From positions 248,001-312,000 of the forward strand of contig NZ_JAPNLM010000005.1 in assembly GCF_026627255.1 (NCBI RefSeq): a stretch of DNA of 64,000 bases, read 5' to 3'. Below, piece after piece: positions 1 through 8,186 of the stretch. The notes below the pieces were generated by a model that had not been told where the DNA came from, searched no databases, and was given only the letters and a program-made list of their open reading frames with translations. Source of the DNA: Streptomyces antarcticus. GTDB lineage: Bacteria; Actinomycetota; Actinomycetes; Streptomycetales; Streptomycetaceae. The translations under genes and the position numbers were made by a program. The number at the start of each line of letters is the position of its first letter. Position 1 is the first letter of the stretch.

Positions 1-64
1 TGGGCCGGACCAGTCCGGGCGGGAGCCCTCGTCCGGCCCGGCGAAAGCGGGCGGAACGGGGGAA

Positions 65-100
65 CCCGCCCGGTTTGACGGGGGATGCAAACCGGGCGGG
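65..100. terminator. Inverted repeat, probable factor-independent hairpin
   Basis: Twelve-base perfect arms CCCGCCCGGTTT (65-76) and AAACCGGGCGGG (89-100) flank a 12-base loop. No T-tract follows, which is common for streptomycete terminators. It lies beyond the 3' end of the minus-strand TetR gene. Nothing else is recognised in bases 1-265. Confidence 0.5.
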
Positions 101-265
101 AGCTCTCAACTCGCGCTGTGAAGCCTACTGTAGGCGGCCGCTACTTTGGTGGGCCCGACGAGTTCCGCGGTGAGATTGTCCGTATCGCGGTCGTTGAACC
201 CGCCGGCGTCGATGCCCGCGCCCCGCACGGGCCGCGATGCGGCGGGCCGTCCGGGTCAGCCGGGG

Positions 266-994
266 TCAGCCGGCGCTTTCGCCCAGGGGTACCTCGAGCC
301 CGATGCTCTCCGCGGCCACCGCGATGGCGTAGTCGAAGAACGCGGCCTCGTCCCTGACGCTGTCGTGGGTACGGCTGAAGACCTGGAACACCAGCAGACC
401 GATCAGGTTGCTCCACAGGACGATGCCGCGCTCGATGATGTCCGAGAACGGCGCCCCAGGCGTGCCCCCGAAGAGTTCCACGGCCGCCGGCAGGAGCAGT
501 GGCGGACCGGGCACGGCCCGGCGTGGCGGGGTGAGCTCGCCGCCCTCCAGAGCCGCGCGCACGATCCCCCCGAGGACCGCGGGCGTGCGCGAGGCGGGCG
601 CGATGGTGTCGTGCGGGGCGTGGTAGCCCGGGACGGGCGAGCCGTAGATCAGTGTGAACTCGGCGGGGTGGTCGAAGGACCACTCGCGGAGCGCGCGGGT
701 GACCGCGAGGAGGCGCGCGCCCGCCGATGCCCGGGCGTTCGCGGCGGCCGCGTCGGTCCGCTCCATGGCGGCGCCGGACCCGTTGTAGGCGTCGATGACC
801 AATGCCGTCAACAGGTCGTCCCGGTGCGGGAAGAGGGCCGCGACGTCGGAAGTGGCAAGTCCGCTCTCGCGCGTCACAACCTCCGGCGACAGGCCTCCGG
901 CCCCCACCTTCACCAGCTGTTGACGCGCGGCGTCCTTGATCACTGCCGCGAGCGTCACGCTGCCGGCGGTCGAACTCGTTGCGGGAACGTCCAT
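266..994 (-). CDS. TetR/AcrR family transcriptional regulator
   Basis: The product is 242 residues, a normal TetR length. The N-terminal third has the family helix-turn-helix (approximately residues 36-66, with the turn 'ESGLATSDVAALFPHRDDLL'), followed by a hydrophobic helical ligand and dimer domain of the WHG / TetR_C_13 kind (motif 'REWSFDHPAEFTLIYGSP'). It would repress a nearby or distant promoter until a ligand binds. It is divergent from the acetyltransferase at 1270, with about 275 bases between them, so control of that gene is possible but no operator palindrome is obvious. The ATG at 994 has no clear Shine-Dalgarno sequence, so the start is moderately certain. Confidence 0.85.
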   Translation of the reverse strand: MDVPATSSTAGSVTLAAVIKDAARQQLVKVGAGGLSPEVVTRESGLATSDVAALFPHRDDLLTALVIDAYNGSGAAMERTDAAAANARASAGARLLAVTRALREWSFDHPAEFTLIYGSPVPGYHAPHDTIAPASRTPAVLGGIVRAALEGGELTPPRRAVPGPPLLLPAAVELFGGTPGAPFSDIIERGIVLWSNLIGLLVFQVFSRTHDSVRDEAAFFDYAIAVAAESIGLEVPLGESAG

Positions 995-1025
995 ACCGGA
1001 ACCGTACCCGGCGACGACAACGGCC

Positions 1026-1142
1026 CTACGCGGAGCCCTTCTTGCGCGGGGTGGAACCCCGGGACGCCTCCACCGCCACGCGCCGGACCGACTGCCACGG
1101 CTTCGGCGCCGGCCAGTCCCTCTGCTTCACCTCCTGACGCAC
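1026..1142 (-). CDS. Possible small hypothetical protein
   Basis: This short frame codes for about 38 residues rich in Arg, Lys, Trp and Pro (contains 'RDWPAPKPWQSVRR') and ends at TAG 1026-1028. An AGGAGGTGA-like sequence lies inside the frame rather than at ideal distance from the GTG at 1142, so initiation is uncertain. It sits between the divergent TetR and acetyltransferase genes. I do not recognise the sequence; it may be a gene remnant or a chance frame. Confidence 0.25.
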   Translation of the reverse strand: MRQEVKQRDWPAPKPWQSVRRVAVEASRGSTPRKKGSA

Positions 1143-1269
1143 ACCCCCGACGTGAGGGCCGGCCCCGGTGCGACAGCACCCGGACCGGCCCGCGCCCGCG
1201 TACCGCGCCCTGGCCGGCGGCCGCACGGGTACGGTCGTCGGGTCCCGCCCGACGTCGAAAGCGACCGCC

Positions 1270-1914
1270 GTGAACCCTCTGCCCGCGGACCCGACCGTGC
1301 TGCACCCGATCCCCGGCCAGCCGCGCGTGGTGCTCCTGAAGCCGCTGGTGACCTCGCCGCTGATCGAGGTCGGGGACTACTCCTACTACGACGACCCGGA
1401 CGACGCGACCGCGTTCGAGACCCGTAACGTGCTCTACCACTACGGACCGGAGCGGCTCATCATCGGGAAGTTCTGTGCCCTGGGCACCGGAGTGCGGTTC
1501 CTCATGAACGGCGCCAACCACCGCATGGACGGACCCTCCACCTTCCCGTTCCCGATCATGGGCGGCTCCTGGGCCGAGCACATCGACCTGATCACCGGAC
1601 TGCCGGGGCGGGGGGACACCGTGGTCGGCAACGACGTCTGGTGCGGCCACGGAGTCACGGTCATGCCCGGCGTGCGCATCGGGCACGGCGCGGTCGTCGC
1701 CTCCGGTTCCGTGGTGGTCGACGACGTCCCCGACTACGGCGTCGTCGGCGGCAACCCGGCCCGGCTCATCCGCAGCCGCCACAGCGACGCGGACATCGCG
1801 CGCCTGCTGTCCCTCGCCTGGTGGGACTGGCCCCCGGAGCACCTCACCGCACACGTGCGGGCCGTCATGTCCGGCACCGTCGACGACCTGGAGGCGGCCG
1901 CACCACAGGCCTGA
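1270..1914 (+). CDS. Vat/CatB-type xenobiotic acetyltransferase (left-handed beta-helix)
   Basis: The predicted 214-residue protein belongs to the hexapeptide-repeat acetyltransferases that use acetyl-CoA, including streptogramin A (Vat) and chloramphenicol (CatB) acetyltransferases. Seen in the sequence are 'MNGANHRMDG' around residue 84, whose His matches the catalytic His of the family, and isoleucine-patch turns 'VVGNDVWCGHGVTVMPGVRIGHGAVVASGSVV' spread over residues ~117-150, then 'GGNPARLI'. It would act in the cytoplasm as a trimer. GTG 1270 was chosen because it follows a GAAAG element and places the conserved start correctly; an in-frame upstream start at 1168 adds low-complexity residues only. 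Resistance versus metabolic substrate cannot be decided from sequence. Confidence 0.88.
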   Translation: MNPLPADPTVLHPIPGQPRVVLLKPLVTSPLIEVGDYSYYDDPDDATAFETRNVLYHYGPERLIIGKFCALGTGVRFLMNGANHRMDGPSTFPFPIMGGSWAEHIDLITGLPGRGDTVVGNDVWCGHGVTVMPGVRIGHGAVVASGSVVVDDVPDYGVVGGNPARLIRSRHSDADIARLLSLAWWDWPPEHLTAHVRAVMSGTVDDLEAAAPQA

Positions 1915-1968
1915 AGCGCAGGCCTGGAGCGCGGGCCTGGAGCGCAGGCCTGAACCGCAGGCCCGCGG
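1906..1968. repeat. 13-bp tandem repeat, ~4.8 copies
   Basis: Units of the form CAGGCCTGGAGCG start at 1906, 1919, 1932, 1945 and 1958. Each contains the self-complementary core CAGGCCTG, so the array can fold. It covers the stop codon of the acetyltransferase and ends at the stop of the convergent LAL gene, and could act as a bidirectional terminator. Confidence 0.7.
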
Positions 1969-1969
1969 C

Positions 1970-4741
1970 TCATCCGGGAAGGTCGGCCAGGACGCCGGCG
2001 AGCTGGGTCCGGGAGCGGATCCGGAGCTTGCGGTAGATCCGGCTGAGCATCCCCTCGACCGTCTTGACGGAGAGGTACATCTGCTGCGCCGCGTGCTGGT
2101 TGCTGGCTCCCCCGCGGACGAGGTCCGCCAGCCGCAGCTCGGATTCCGTCAGCTCCGCCCGCCCGGGCGGGCGGGACCCCGGCCGGCCGTTCCCGCCCAG
2201 ACGGTCCAGGTGCTCCCGCGCGGTGGCGAGCAGCGGCACCGCCCCGGCCTCGGCCAGGAGATCGGCCGCCTCCTGGAACGCGCCGCGGGCGGCGGCCTGG
2301 CGCCGCCGCGCGCGCTCGGCCCGCCCCCGTGCCAGATGCGTACGTGCCTCCTCGACGGGCAGCCCGCCGCGCCGGAACACCCCGTCGGCCTGCCGCAGCA
2401 GCCCGACGGCCCGGTCGGTGTCCCCGGCGCGCACCAGCAGGAACGCCCGGGCGCGCGTCCACGCCGCCCCGGTGGCGGTGTCCTCCCGTACCGCGCCCTC
2501 GTGCCTCTGGAGCAGGGCGTGGGCCGGGCCGAGGTCGCCCGCCGCGACGAACGCCTCGACGGCGTCGGGCTGCCAGCGGAACATCGAGGGATCGGCGGGC
2601 CGGCGGCCGTCCTCGGCCCGGGCGAGCTGGGTGAAGGCGGAGACGGCCCCGTCCACGTCCCCGGTGTGGAGCCGGACCGCGCCCGCGACCCACAGGTTGC
2701 GTTCCAGGTGCAGTACGTCGCCCTCCTCCCGCGCGGCGCGTTCCCCGCAGCCCGCGTACCGCAACGCGGCGGCGAACGAACCGCCCGCGCTCTGCGCGAG
2801 GGCGGCGGTGTAACAGGCCGGGCCGAGGGACAGACCGGCGCCGAGCGACGCATCGAGGGCCTTGTCCGCCCAGGCGAGGGCGCGGGCACACGCGCCGCTG
2901 CGGGCCTCCACCTCGGCCAGACTGCGCCAGATGTCGACGAGGTCCTCGCTCTGTCCGCGCAGTTCCGCGAGCGACAGGAGGGCGGTCAGGCGGGTCCTGG
3001 CCTCCGCCAGGCGGTCGTCGAAGACGGCGTGCCGGGCCGCGAGGTACTGGGGGCTGTTGCCGATCCCGTCCGCGTGGGCGGGCACGTTCAGGGCCAGCGC
3101 GCGGCCGAGGGTACGGGCGCAGTCCTCGCTGCGCAGGACCCGTTCCATCCGGGCCCGCATGGTCAGGGCCGCCGCCTCCAGACGGGGCTGCCCGGCGGCC
3201 CGGGCCAGCCCCGCCGCCGCCGTGGCGGCGCGCAGGGCCGCGTCGGGGTCGCTGCGCGAGACGTTGGCGGCGATGGCGGCGCGCAGCTCCACGGCGGCCA
3301 GCAGGCACGGGTCGCCGGACGCGATCTGCCGGCACAGTTCGAGCGTTCCCTCGACCCCGGCCAGGGCCTGGCTGTGGGAGTCGACGACCGCCAGGAGCAC
3401 CGCGACGTGCTCCGCCGGTGCGGGCCGGGACGCGGCGACGGCGTCCGCCGCCTGCCGGGCCAGGTCGCTGTCCCCGGCCGCCGCGGCCTCCCCGGCCGCG
3501 GCGAGGTAGCGCTCCAGTCGCAGCCGGGCCCGGGACAACGGAGTCAACTCGGCAGCCAGCAGGAAGAGTTCGGCCGACAGCTTCCGCTCACCGCCCTCCC
3601 GGGCCTGCCCGGCGGCCACCGCGGTGTCCTCGGCGAGACACTGGTCGACGGCGTCCCGCCGGCCCAGCGCCCGGTGCCGGACCACCTGCACCGGATCCGC
3701 CACCGCCCCGGCCAGCGCGCCGTGCGCGGCGATCCGCTCCGCCTTCCCGGCCAGGCTCACCGCCGCATCGGCCAGGACCCGCGCGGTGAAGCGGACCGAC
3801 CCCGGCGGATCCTCGTGGAGGACCCCCGCCGCCCGTGCCCGCCGCAGCTGGTCCTCGGCATCGTCGCGCCCGGCGCGCTCCAGCAGCGCCACCGTGGGCT
3901 GCCGGGCCAGCGCCGCGACCAGCAGCGTCGCCCGGACCGGCGCGGGAAGCTCCGCCAGCCACGCCTCGGCGGCCCGAACCGCCGCGGGCGGTACGACGAG
4001 TGCGTGCCGGCCGTCCGGAGCCTGCCGGGCCAGCGTGGCGCACGCGGTCTCGGTGAGCAGCCGATGGCCCCCGCAGCTCTGGTGCACCGGGGTCGCCCAC
4101 CGGTGGGGCAGCCCGTGGCGGACCACGGCCGCCGACGTGAGCGCCACGTCCAGCGCGGGCACCGGGACGTGCACGGGATGGCCGCCCAGGAGGCGCGCCG
4201 CCGCTCCGCGCCCGTCCCGCGCCCGTTCGCACACCACGACGGCCAACCGGGGCGCCGCGACCGTGCGCACCGCGTAGCCCAGGACGTCCGCACTGGCCTC
4301 GTCCAGCCACTGCACCCCGTCGACGGCGAGGAGGAAGCCGGGCGCGGACCCGAGCAGACCCGCCACCGCGAGCCGGACCGCAGCGGTCCCGTCCCGTCCC
4401 GCCGGGCCGTCGGCGCAGCGCCGCAGCAGCCGGTCCGCCACCGTCCGCCAGCCGGCCGGCAGCGCGGTGAGGACCTCGGGAGGAACGGCCGACAACAGCT
4501 GTGCCACCGCGCTGAAGGCGTGGGCCCGGTCGGCGTCGGCGCACGTGACCCGCAGCACGGTCCTTTCCCCGCAGCGGAGTTCGTCCAGAGCCTCGCCCAG
4601 CAGCGTGGTCTTCCCCGCCCCCCAGGCGCCGGTGACCGCGACCCGGCCCCCGCCGCGCAGGGCGCGTACCACCTCGTGGACCGCGCCCCGCCACGAGGAG
4701 AACCCCGCACCCGGGCCCGCTGCCTCTTCGACGTCCGTCAC
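1970..4741 (-). CDS. LuxR-family LAL-type ATP-binding transcriptional regulator
   Basis: At 923 residues this has the size and layout of LAL regulators (MalT-like STAND ATPases). A Walker A loop 'GAWGAGKTT' lies at residues 38-46 and a Walker B-like 'LLAVDGVQWLDEAS' at about 137-150. A long helical, TPR-like midsection follows, with a C-terminal LuxR helix-turn-helix ('SELRLADLVRGGASNQ', 'MYLSVKTVEGMLSRIYRKL') in the last ~55 residues. Such proteins usually activate secondary-metabolite or catabolic genes. The GTG at 4741 has no Shine-Dalgarno and lies only about ten bases from the truncated Ig-domain gene on the other strand, so its native promoter may have been lost or replaced. Target genes are unknown. 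Confidence 0.9.
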   Translation of the reverse strand: MTDVEEAAGPGAGFSSWRGAVHEVVRALRGGGRVAVTGAWGAGKTTLLGEALDELRCGERTVLRVTCADADRAHAFSAVAQLLSAVPPEVLTALPAGWRTVADRLLRRCADGPAGRDGTAAVRLAVAGLLGSAPGFLLAVDGVQWLDEASADVLGYAVRTVAAPRLAVVVCERARDGRGAAARLLGGHPVHVPVPALDVALTSAAVVRHGLPHRWATPVHQSCGGHRLLTETACATLARQAPDGRHALVVPPAAVRAAEAWLAELPAPVRATLLVAALARQPTVALLERAGRDDAEDQLRRARAAGVLHEDPPGSVRFTARVLADAAVSLAGKAERIAAHGALAGAVADPVQVVRHRALGRRDAVDQCLAEDTAVAAGQAREGGERKLSAELFLLAAELTPLSRARLRLERYLAAAGEAAAAGDSDLARQAADAVAASRPAPAEHVAVLLAVVDSHSQALAGVEGTLELCRQIASGDPCLLAAVELRAAIAANVSRSDPDAALRAATAAAGLARAAGQPRLEAAALTMRARMERVLRSEDCARTLGRALALNVPAHADGIGNSPQYLAARHAVFDDRLAEARTRLTALLSLAELRGQSEDLVDIWRSLAEVEARSGACARALAWADKALDASLGAGLSLGPACYTAALAQSAGGSFAAALRYAGCGERAAREEGDVLHLERNLWVAGAVRLHTGDVDGAVSAFTQLARAEDGRRPADPSMFRWQPDAVEAFVAAGDLGPAHALLQRHEGAVREDTATGAAWTRARAFLLVRAGDTDRAVGLLRQADGVFRRGGLPVEEARTHLARGRAERARRRQAAARGAFQEAADLLAEAGAVPLLATAREHLDRLGGNGRPGSRPPGRAELTESELRLADLVRGGASNQHAAQQMYLSVKTVEGMLSRIYRKLRIRSRTQLAGVLADLPG

Positions 4742-4743
4742 AA

Positions 4744-5112
4744 CACGGCACGACCACCGCCGGGACCTCCAACGTGAGCGTCACCGCCACCGACAAGGCC
4801 GGCCGGACCGCGAGCGCCACCTTCACCTGGACCGTCACCACCGGCCAGGGGGGAAGCCCGACCCTGGCCAACCCCGGCAACCAGACCTCCTCCATCGGCC
4901 GGCCCGTCACGCTGCCGCTCAGGGCCGCAGGCGGCAGCGCCCCGTACTCCTTCAAGGCGTCGGACCTCCCGGCGGGCCTGACCGTGAACGCGGCCACCGG
5001 CACCGTCACCGGGACCCCGACCACGTGGGGCTTCCGCACCAGCACCCTCACGGTCACCGACAGCGCGGGCCGGACGGCCTCGGTCAGCTTCACCTGGAAC
5101 GTCTACTTCTAG
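4744..5112 (+). pseudogene. C-terminal remnant of a putative-Ig (He_PIG) domain protein
   Basis: The frame encodes 'GTTTAGTSNVSVTATDKAG' and then a second complete repeat ('GNQTSSIGRPVTLPLRAAGG', 'GLTVNAATGTVTGTPTTWG', 'LTVTDSAGRTASVSFTW') typical of He_PIG Ig-like folds found in tandem at the C-terminus of secreted actinobacterial proteases and glycosidases. The first repeat starts mid-strand with no start codon or signal peptide, exactly where the minus-strand LAL gene begins. A GTG at 4774 could start a 112-residue product, but there is no ribosome binding site. The most likely reading is the tail of a larger secreted protein cut by rearrangement. Confidence 0.7.
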
Positions 5113-5267
5113 AGACGGAAGCGGCCGCCCGCCCCGCTCACCCGGCGGCGCCCGACACGCCGGGGTCCGCACGCACCCGATGGCGGACCCCGGCCCCGGC
5201 GGCAGGCGGCGCTCCCACCGGAGCCCCGCCTGCCGCAGGCGCGTCAGGGCCACACCTGCAGCGCGGC

Positions 5268-5273
5268 TAGGCT
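5268..5273 (+). promoter_or_regulatory. -10 element TAGGCT, probable leaderless promoter
   Basis: TAGGCT ends exactly six bases before the ATG at 5280, and there is no purine-rich Shine-Dalgarno, as expected for a leaderless transcript. The -35 region is weak. Confidence 0.5.
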
Positions 5274-5279
5274 GGCCGC

Positions 5280-6284
5280 ATGACTGTGCTCGTGTACGAA
5301 GACTTCGGTACCGGACGCCACCGGGAGGCCTCCCTCATCCGGCACGCCCTGGGCAGTGCCCACGACGAGGAGCTCGTCGCCGGCCTCGCCGGGGGCATCG
5401 GCTTCATGTACTTCGTCTTCGAGTACGAGGGCCTCACCCCCATCGCCACGATCGTGGCCCAGTCCCACCCCGAGCCCTGGGTACAGGTCGCGCTCGGCCG
5501 CCTGGGCGTCCCGTACGACGCCACGCGGGCGATGAAGCCCCGCTGGGGCCGCGTCCGGGCGGCGCTCGACGAGGGGCAGCCCGCATTCTGCGTCGTCGAC
5601 CGGTCCTCCCTGCCCTGGCACGAGCCGGACCCGGCAGCCGAGATGACCGGCGCCGATCCCCACACCGTCGTCATCGCCGGCTACGACGGGGACGACCTCC
5701 TGATCGAAGACGGTGCCGGGACCCCGCACCGGATCGACCGCGAGGAGTTCGGGGTCGCGTGGACCGCGCACCGCAAGGGCCGACACCAGCTGATCGTGCC
5801 CACCGGACCGCCCGAGGGAGAGCCGGACGTGGACGGGGCCATCGCCTCCACCATCACCCACCTCACCGGACCGGTCCTGGGGAACCAGTTCGACGTGAAC
5901 TTCGGCTTCACCGGCATGGAGAAGCTCGCCGCGCAGCTGCGCGACCGGACGACGAAGGCCGGCTGGGAGCGCCGGTTCGGCGGCTCGCCCGCGGCCTTCC
6001 GCGCGGGCACCGGGCGGCTGTACGCGTGCCTGGAGGAGGAGTGGACGGCCCCGGGCGCGACCCGGCCGCTGTACGCGGACTTCCTGGACCTCGTCGGGCG
6101 CCCCGAGGCGGCCGGCCTCTTCAGGGAGTCCGCCCGGTCCTGGTCGGAGCTGGCCGCGCTCGCCCGGGACGCCGACGCGGACGCCGATGCCGGGGGGCGC
6201 CGGGAGCTCTTCGAGGCGTGTGCGGAGCGGGTGGACCGCTGTGTCGACCTGGAGGGGCAGGCGGTCCGGGCGCTCCAGAAGTAG
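5280..6284 (+). CDS. BtrH N-terminal domain / DUF4872-type protein
   Basis: The 334-residue product resembles butirosin-biosynthesis-H-like proteins: an N-terminal cysteine-protease-like fold (residues ~10-135) followed by a helical DUF4872-type C-terminus. In BtrH the domain transfers an acyl chain from a carrier protein to an aminoglycoside. Family patterns seen are 'GRHREASLIRHAL' at 11-23, 'GGIGFMYFVFEY', 'PHTVVIAGYDGDDLLIEDG' and 'FTGMEKLAAQL'. The position usually written HC in 'G-x-HC-x-(S/T)' reads H-R here, so the nucleophilic Cys appears absent and acyl transfer is doubtful. No carrier protein or aminoglycoside gene is adjacent. Transcription is probably leaderless. The family assignment is from motif memory and is moderately sure. 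Confidence 0.75.
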   Translation: MTVLVYEDFGTGRHREASLIRHALGSAHDEELVAGLAGGIGFMYFVFEYEGLTPIATIVAQSHPEPWVQVALGRLGVPYDATRAMKPRWGRVRAALDEGQPAFCVVDRSSLPWHEPDPAAEMTGADPHTVVIAGYDGDDLLIEDGAGTPHRIDREEFGVAWTAHRKGRHQLIVPTGPPEGEPDVDGAIASTITHLTGPVLGNQFDVNFGFTGMEKLAAQLRDRTTKAGWERRFGGSPAAFRAGTGRLYACLEEEWTAPGATRPLYADFLDLVGRPEAAGLFRESARSWSELAALARDADADADAGGRRELFEACAERVDRCVDLEGQAVRALQK

Positions 6285-6287
6285 GAG

Positions 6288-6312
6288 GGGGATGCCCTGT
6301 GGGCATCCCCCG
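6288..6312. terminator. Hairpin terminator
   Basis: Perfect 11-base arms GGGGGATGCCC (6288-6298) and GGGCATCCCCC (6302-6312) with a TGT loop begin three bases after the stop of the BtrH-like gene. Confidence 0.8.
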
Positions 6313-6367
6313 CTTCCCGGCGGGCCGCCCAGTGGCCGCCGCCCGCCGCTCAGTTCCTGTCGCTCGC

Positions 6368-6514
6368 TCAGCGCTTGCCGCGGAGCCGCCCGAGCAGCCC
6401 GCGGGCCTGTGTCCGCTTGCGGGGATCGGCGGCGGCCCGGCGTACCGAGTCGATGGTCTGCCGTCCCTGCGGGGTGCGGCTGAACTGCTTGATCCGTGCG
6501 AGTAGTCCGGACAT
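6368..6514 (-). CDS. Small basic protein, conserved-looking, unknown function
   Basis: A 48-residue product starting 'MSGLLARIKQFSRTPQG' and ending 'RGLLGRLRGKR'. The ATG at 6514 is preceded by GGAGGGCCTC, a clear ribosome binding site, which favours it over longer upstream starts. It is about 27% Arg/Lys, with no membrane segment or signal peptide, and could bind nucleic acid. I recognise the sequence as of the small orphan type common in Streptomyces but know no function. It is convergent with the BtrH-like gene, separated by the hairpin terminator. Confidence 0.7.
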   Translation of the reverse strand: MSGLLARIKQFSRTPQGRQTIDSVRRAAADPRKRTQARGLLGRLRGKR

Positions 6515-6698
6515 GAGGCCCTCCTGGCGCGTGTCACTCCTGGTGCACGACGTGTGCCCCGACGCCACCGGGTGAAACAACCCGCCGGGCATCCGCCCCA
6601 TTTGAGCGGTCCGCCTTCCGGAACCGGGCGGATCCGGGGCGGACGCCGCGGTGCGCGGGCCCCGGAGGGTCCGCGCACCACGCCTTCAGAGGGCCGGG

Positions 6699-6950
6699 TC
6701 AGTGGCCACCCCAGCCGTGGCCTCCTCCGTGTCCGTAGTCATCGTCGTCGTCCCAGCCGCTGTTGTCATACCAGCCGCCGTGGCCGCCGTAGTCGTCATC
6801 GTCGTCGCAGCCGCCGCCGTTGAGGTAGCTGACGGCAGCGGTGGGAGCTGCCGCCGAGGCCGTGCCTGCCGTGCCGAGCGCCACGCCACCAGCCATGAGG
6901 AGACCGGCGGCGGAGACCACGAAAAGACGCTTCGCTCTCTGTGCATGCAT
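6699..6950 (-). CDS. Small secreted Asp/Gly/His/Trp-rich protein
   Basis: An 83-residue preprotein. Residues 1-~33 form a Sec signal peptide ('MHAQRAKRLFVVSAAG...' hydrophobic core, then 'GTASAAA'). The mature part of roughly 50 residues holds a single Cys and two similar modules: 'CDDDDDYGGHGGW' and 'WDDDDDYGHGGGHGW'. Five consecutive Asp residues followed by Gly-His clusters suggest divalent metal binding (inference). ATG 6950 was chosen because it gives a standard signal peptide and has an AAGGG upstream. It has a 318-base upstream region with hairpin-forming repeats and is probably monocistronic. No family name is known to me. Confidence 0.75.
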   Translation of the reverse strand: MHAQRAKRLFVVSAAGLLMAGGVALGTAGTASAAAPTAAVSYLNGGGCDDDDDYGGHGGWYDNSGWDDDDDYGHGGGHGWGGH

Positions 6951-7122
6951 GGAATAGCCCTTCCTTCCACCCTCCCGAGCACCTCTCCGGGGCATGAGGG
7001 GGCGGCCGCGGCCGCAGACGGAATGTGCGGCGCGGGTCGTTGACGGTGCCGCGTTGCGTGCGAGTGGGCACGTCTCCGCCGACGGCGCGGCCGTAGGCCA
7101 CGCGCGTTCGGAGGCGGGTCGC

Positions 7123-7155
7123 GGAACCTCGGTTCCCGGATTGCGGGAACCTCGG
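7123..7155. promoter_or_regulatory. Overlapping palindromes upstream of secreted peptide
   Basis: GGAACC-TC-GGTTCC (7123-7136) overlaps GGTTCCCG-N5-CGGGAACC (7131-7151), and GGAACCTCGG occurs twice (7123, 7146). This arrangement suits a dimeric regulator or an alternating hairpin. It lies ~170 bases upstream of the start at 6950. The rest of 6951-7268 shows no gene. Confidence 0.4.
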
Positions 7156-7268
7156 CAACCGCGGGCGTGCTCCGCAATCGCGGCTCTCACTCACAAAGGC
7201 TAGTCGCGCCCACGGGACTCGGCACCTTGGGACCCGCAGTCCCCGGGCCTCGCGTCCGGGGCCGGCCG

Positions 7269-8186
7269 TCACAACATCTGACTGGCCGCCAACTCCCTTT
7301 CAGCGAAGGCGCGGAAGCTCCCCGGCGGGCGTCCCGTGAGGCGCTGGACGGTGTCGGTGGTGCGGTCCTCGGCGCCCTCGGCGATCGACCGGTCCATGCC
7401 GGCGAGCATCGCGGCGAACCCGTCGGGCATCTCGGCCGCCAGGCGCCGGCGCATCTGCTCGTACGAGAGCCGCTGGTGGGTGACGGTCCGGCCGGTGACC
7501 TGGGAGAGGACGGCGGCGACCTCGTCGTAACTCAGCGCTTGCGGCCCGGTGACGACCAGGTCGGTGTTCGGGGCCTGCGCCGCGGTCAGCGCGTGTACGG
7601 CGACGGCGGCGATGTCGTCGGCGTCGACGAAGCCGACGCGGCCCGAGCCGGCCGCCGTGCGGATGGTGCCGTCCGCACGGACGGTCCGGGCGTGGGCGTG
7701 GCCGCCGGTGAAGTTCTGCATGAACCACGAGGGGCGCAGGACCGCCCAGTGGGGGAACAGGCCGGGCAGGGCCTGGTGCACCTGCCCCACGGCGGGCCCG
7801 CCGGAGGGGATCGCCGACGAGCTGAGCAGCACCGCGCGGGTGACTCCCGCGGCACGGGCCCGCTCGAGGAACGGCAGCATGACGGCCGCCGGGTCCGGGG
7901 AGCCGATCGGCGGGACGAGGTAGACGCGGTCCACCGCGTCGAGGGCGGCCCCGAAGGACGCGGGATCGTCCCAGTCGAACCGCACGGGCAGGGCGCCGGC
8001 CACGGGGGTGGCGCGCCGGCCGGCGGCCCTGACGCGCCGGCCCGCGGCGGCCAGCCGGGCGGCGACCCGGCTCCCGGTGGTGCCGGTGGCCCCGATGACC
8101 AGGGTGAACTCCTCGGGCGAGGCAGAGGCGGAGGCGGAGGACGAGGACGAGGGCGAAGGCGCGGGCCCCGAGGTGGAGGCGGTCAT
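7269..8186 (-). CDS. NmrA-family NAD(P)-binding oxidoreductase-like protein
   Basis: A 305-residue Rossmann-fold protein with the glycine motif 'VIGATGTTGSRVAARL' near residue 29 after a Ser/Ala-rich head (residues 4-24). Further NmrA/SDR features are 'VDRVYLVPPIG', 'SSSAIPSGG', 'LRPSWFMQNF' and 'VGFVDADDIAAVAV'. These proteins bind NAD(P) and act either as reductases or as redox sensors; no Tyr-x-x-x-Lys dyad is obvious. The start at 8186 overlaps the stop of the upstream SnoaL-like gene by four bases (ATGA), so the two are translationally coupled and under the divergent TetR regulator. The Ser/Ala-rich head is unusual and may be a disordered extension. Confidence 0.9.
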   Translation of the reverse strand: MTASTSGPAPSPSSSSSASASASPEEFTLVIGATGTTGSRVAARLAAAGRRVRAAGRRATPVAGALPVRFDWDDPASFGAALDAVDRVYLVPPIGSPDPAAVMLPFLERARAAGVTRAVLLSSSAIPSGGPAVGQVHQALPGLFPHWAVLRPSWFMQNFTGGHAHARTVRADGTIRTAAGSGRVGFVDADDIAAVAVHALTAAQAPNTDLVVTGPQALSYDEVAAVLSQVTGRTVTHQRLSYEQMRRRLAAEMPDGFAAMLAGMDRSIAEGAEDRTTDTVQRLTGRPPGSFRAFAERELAASQML

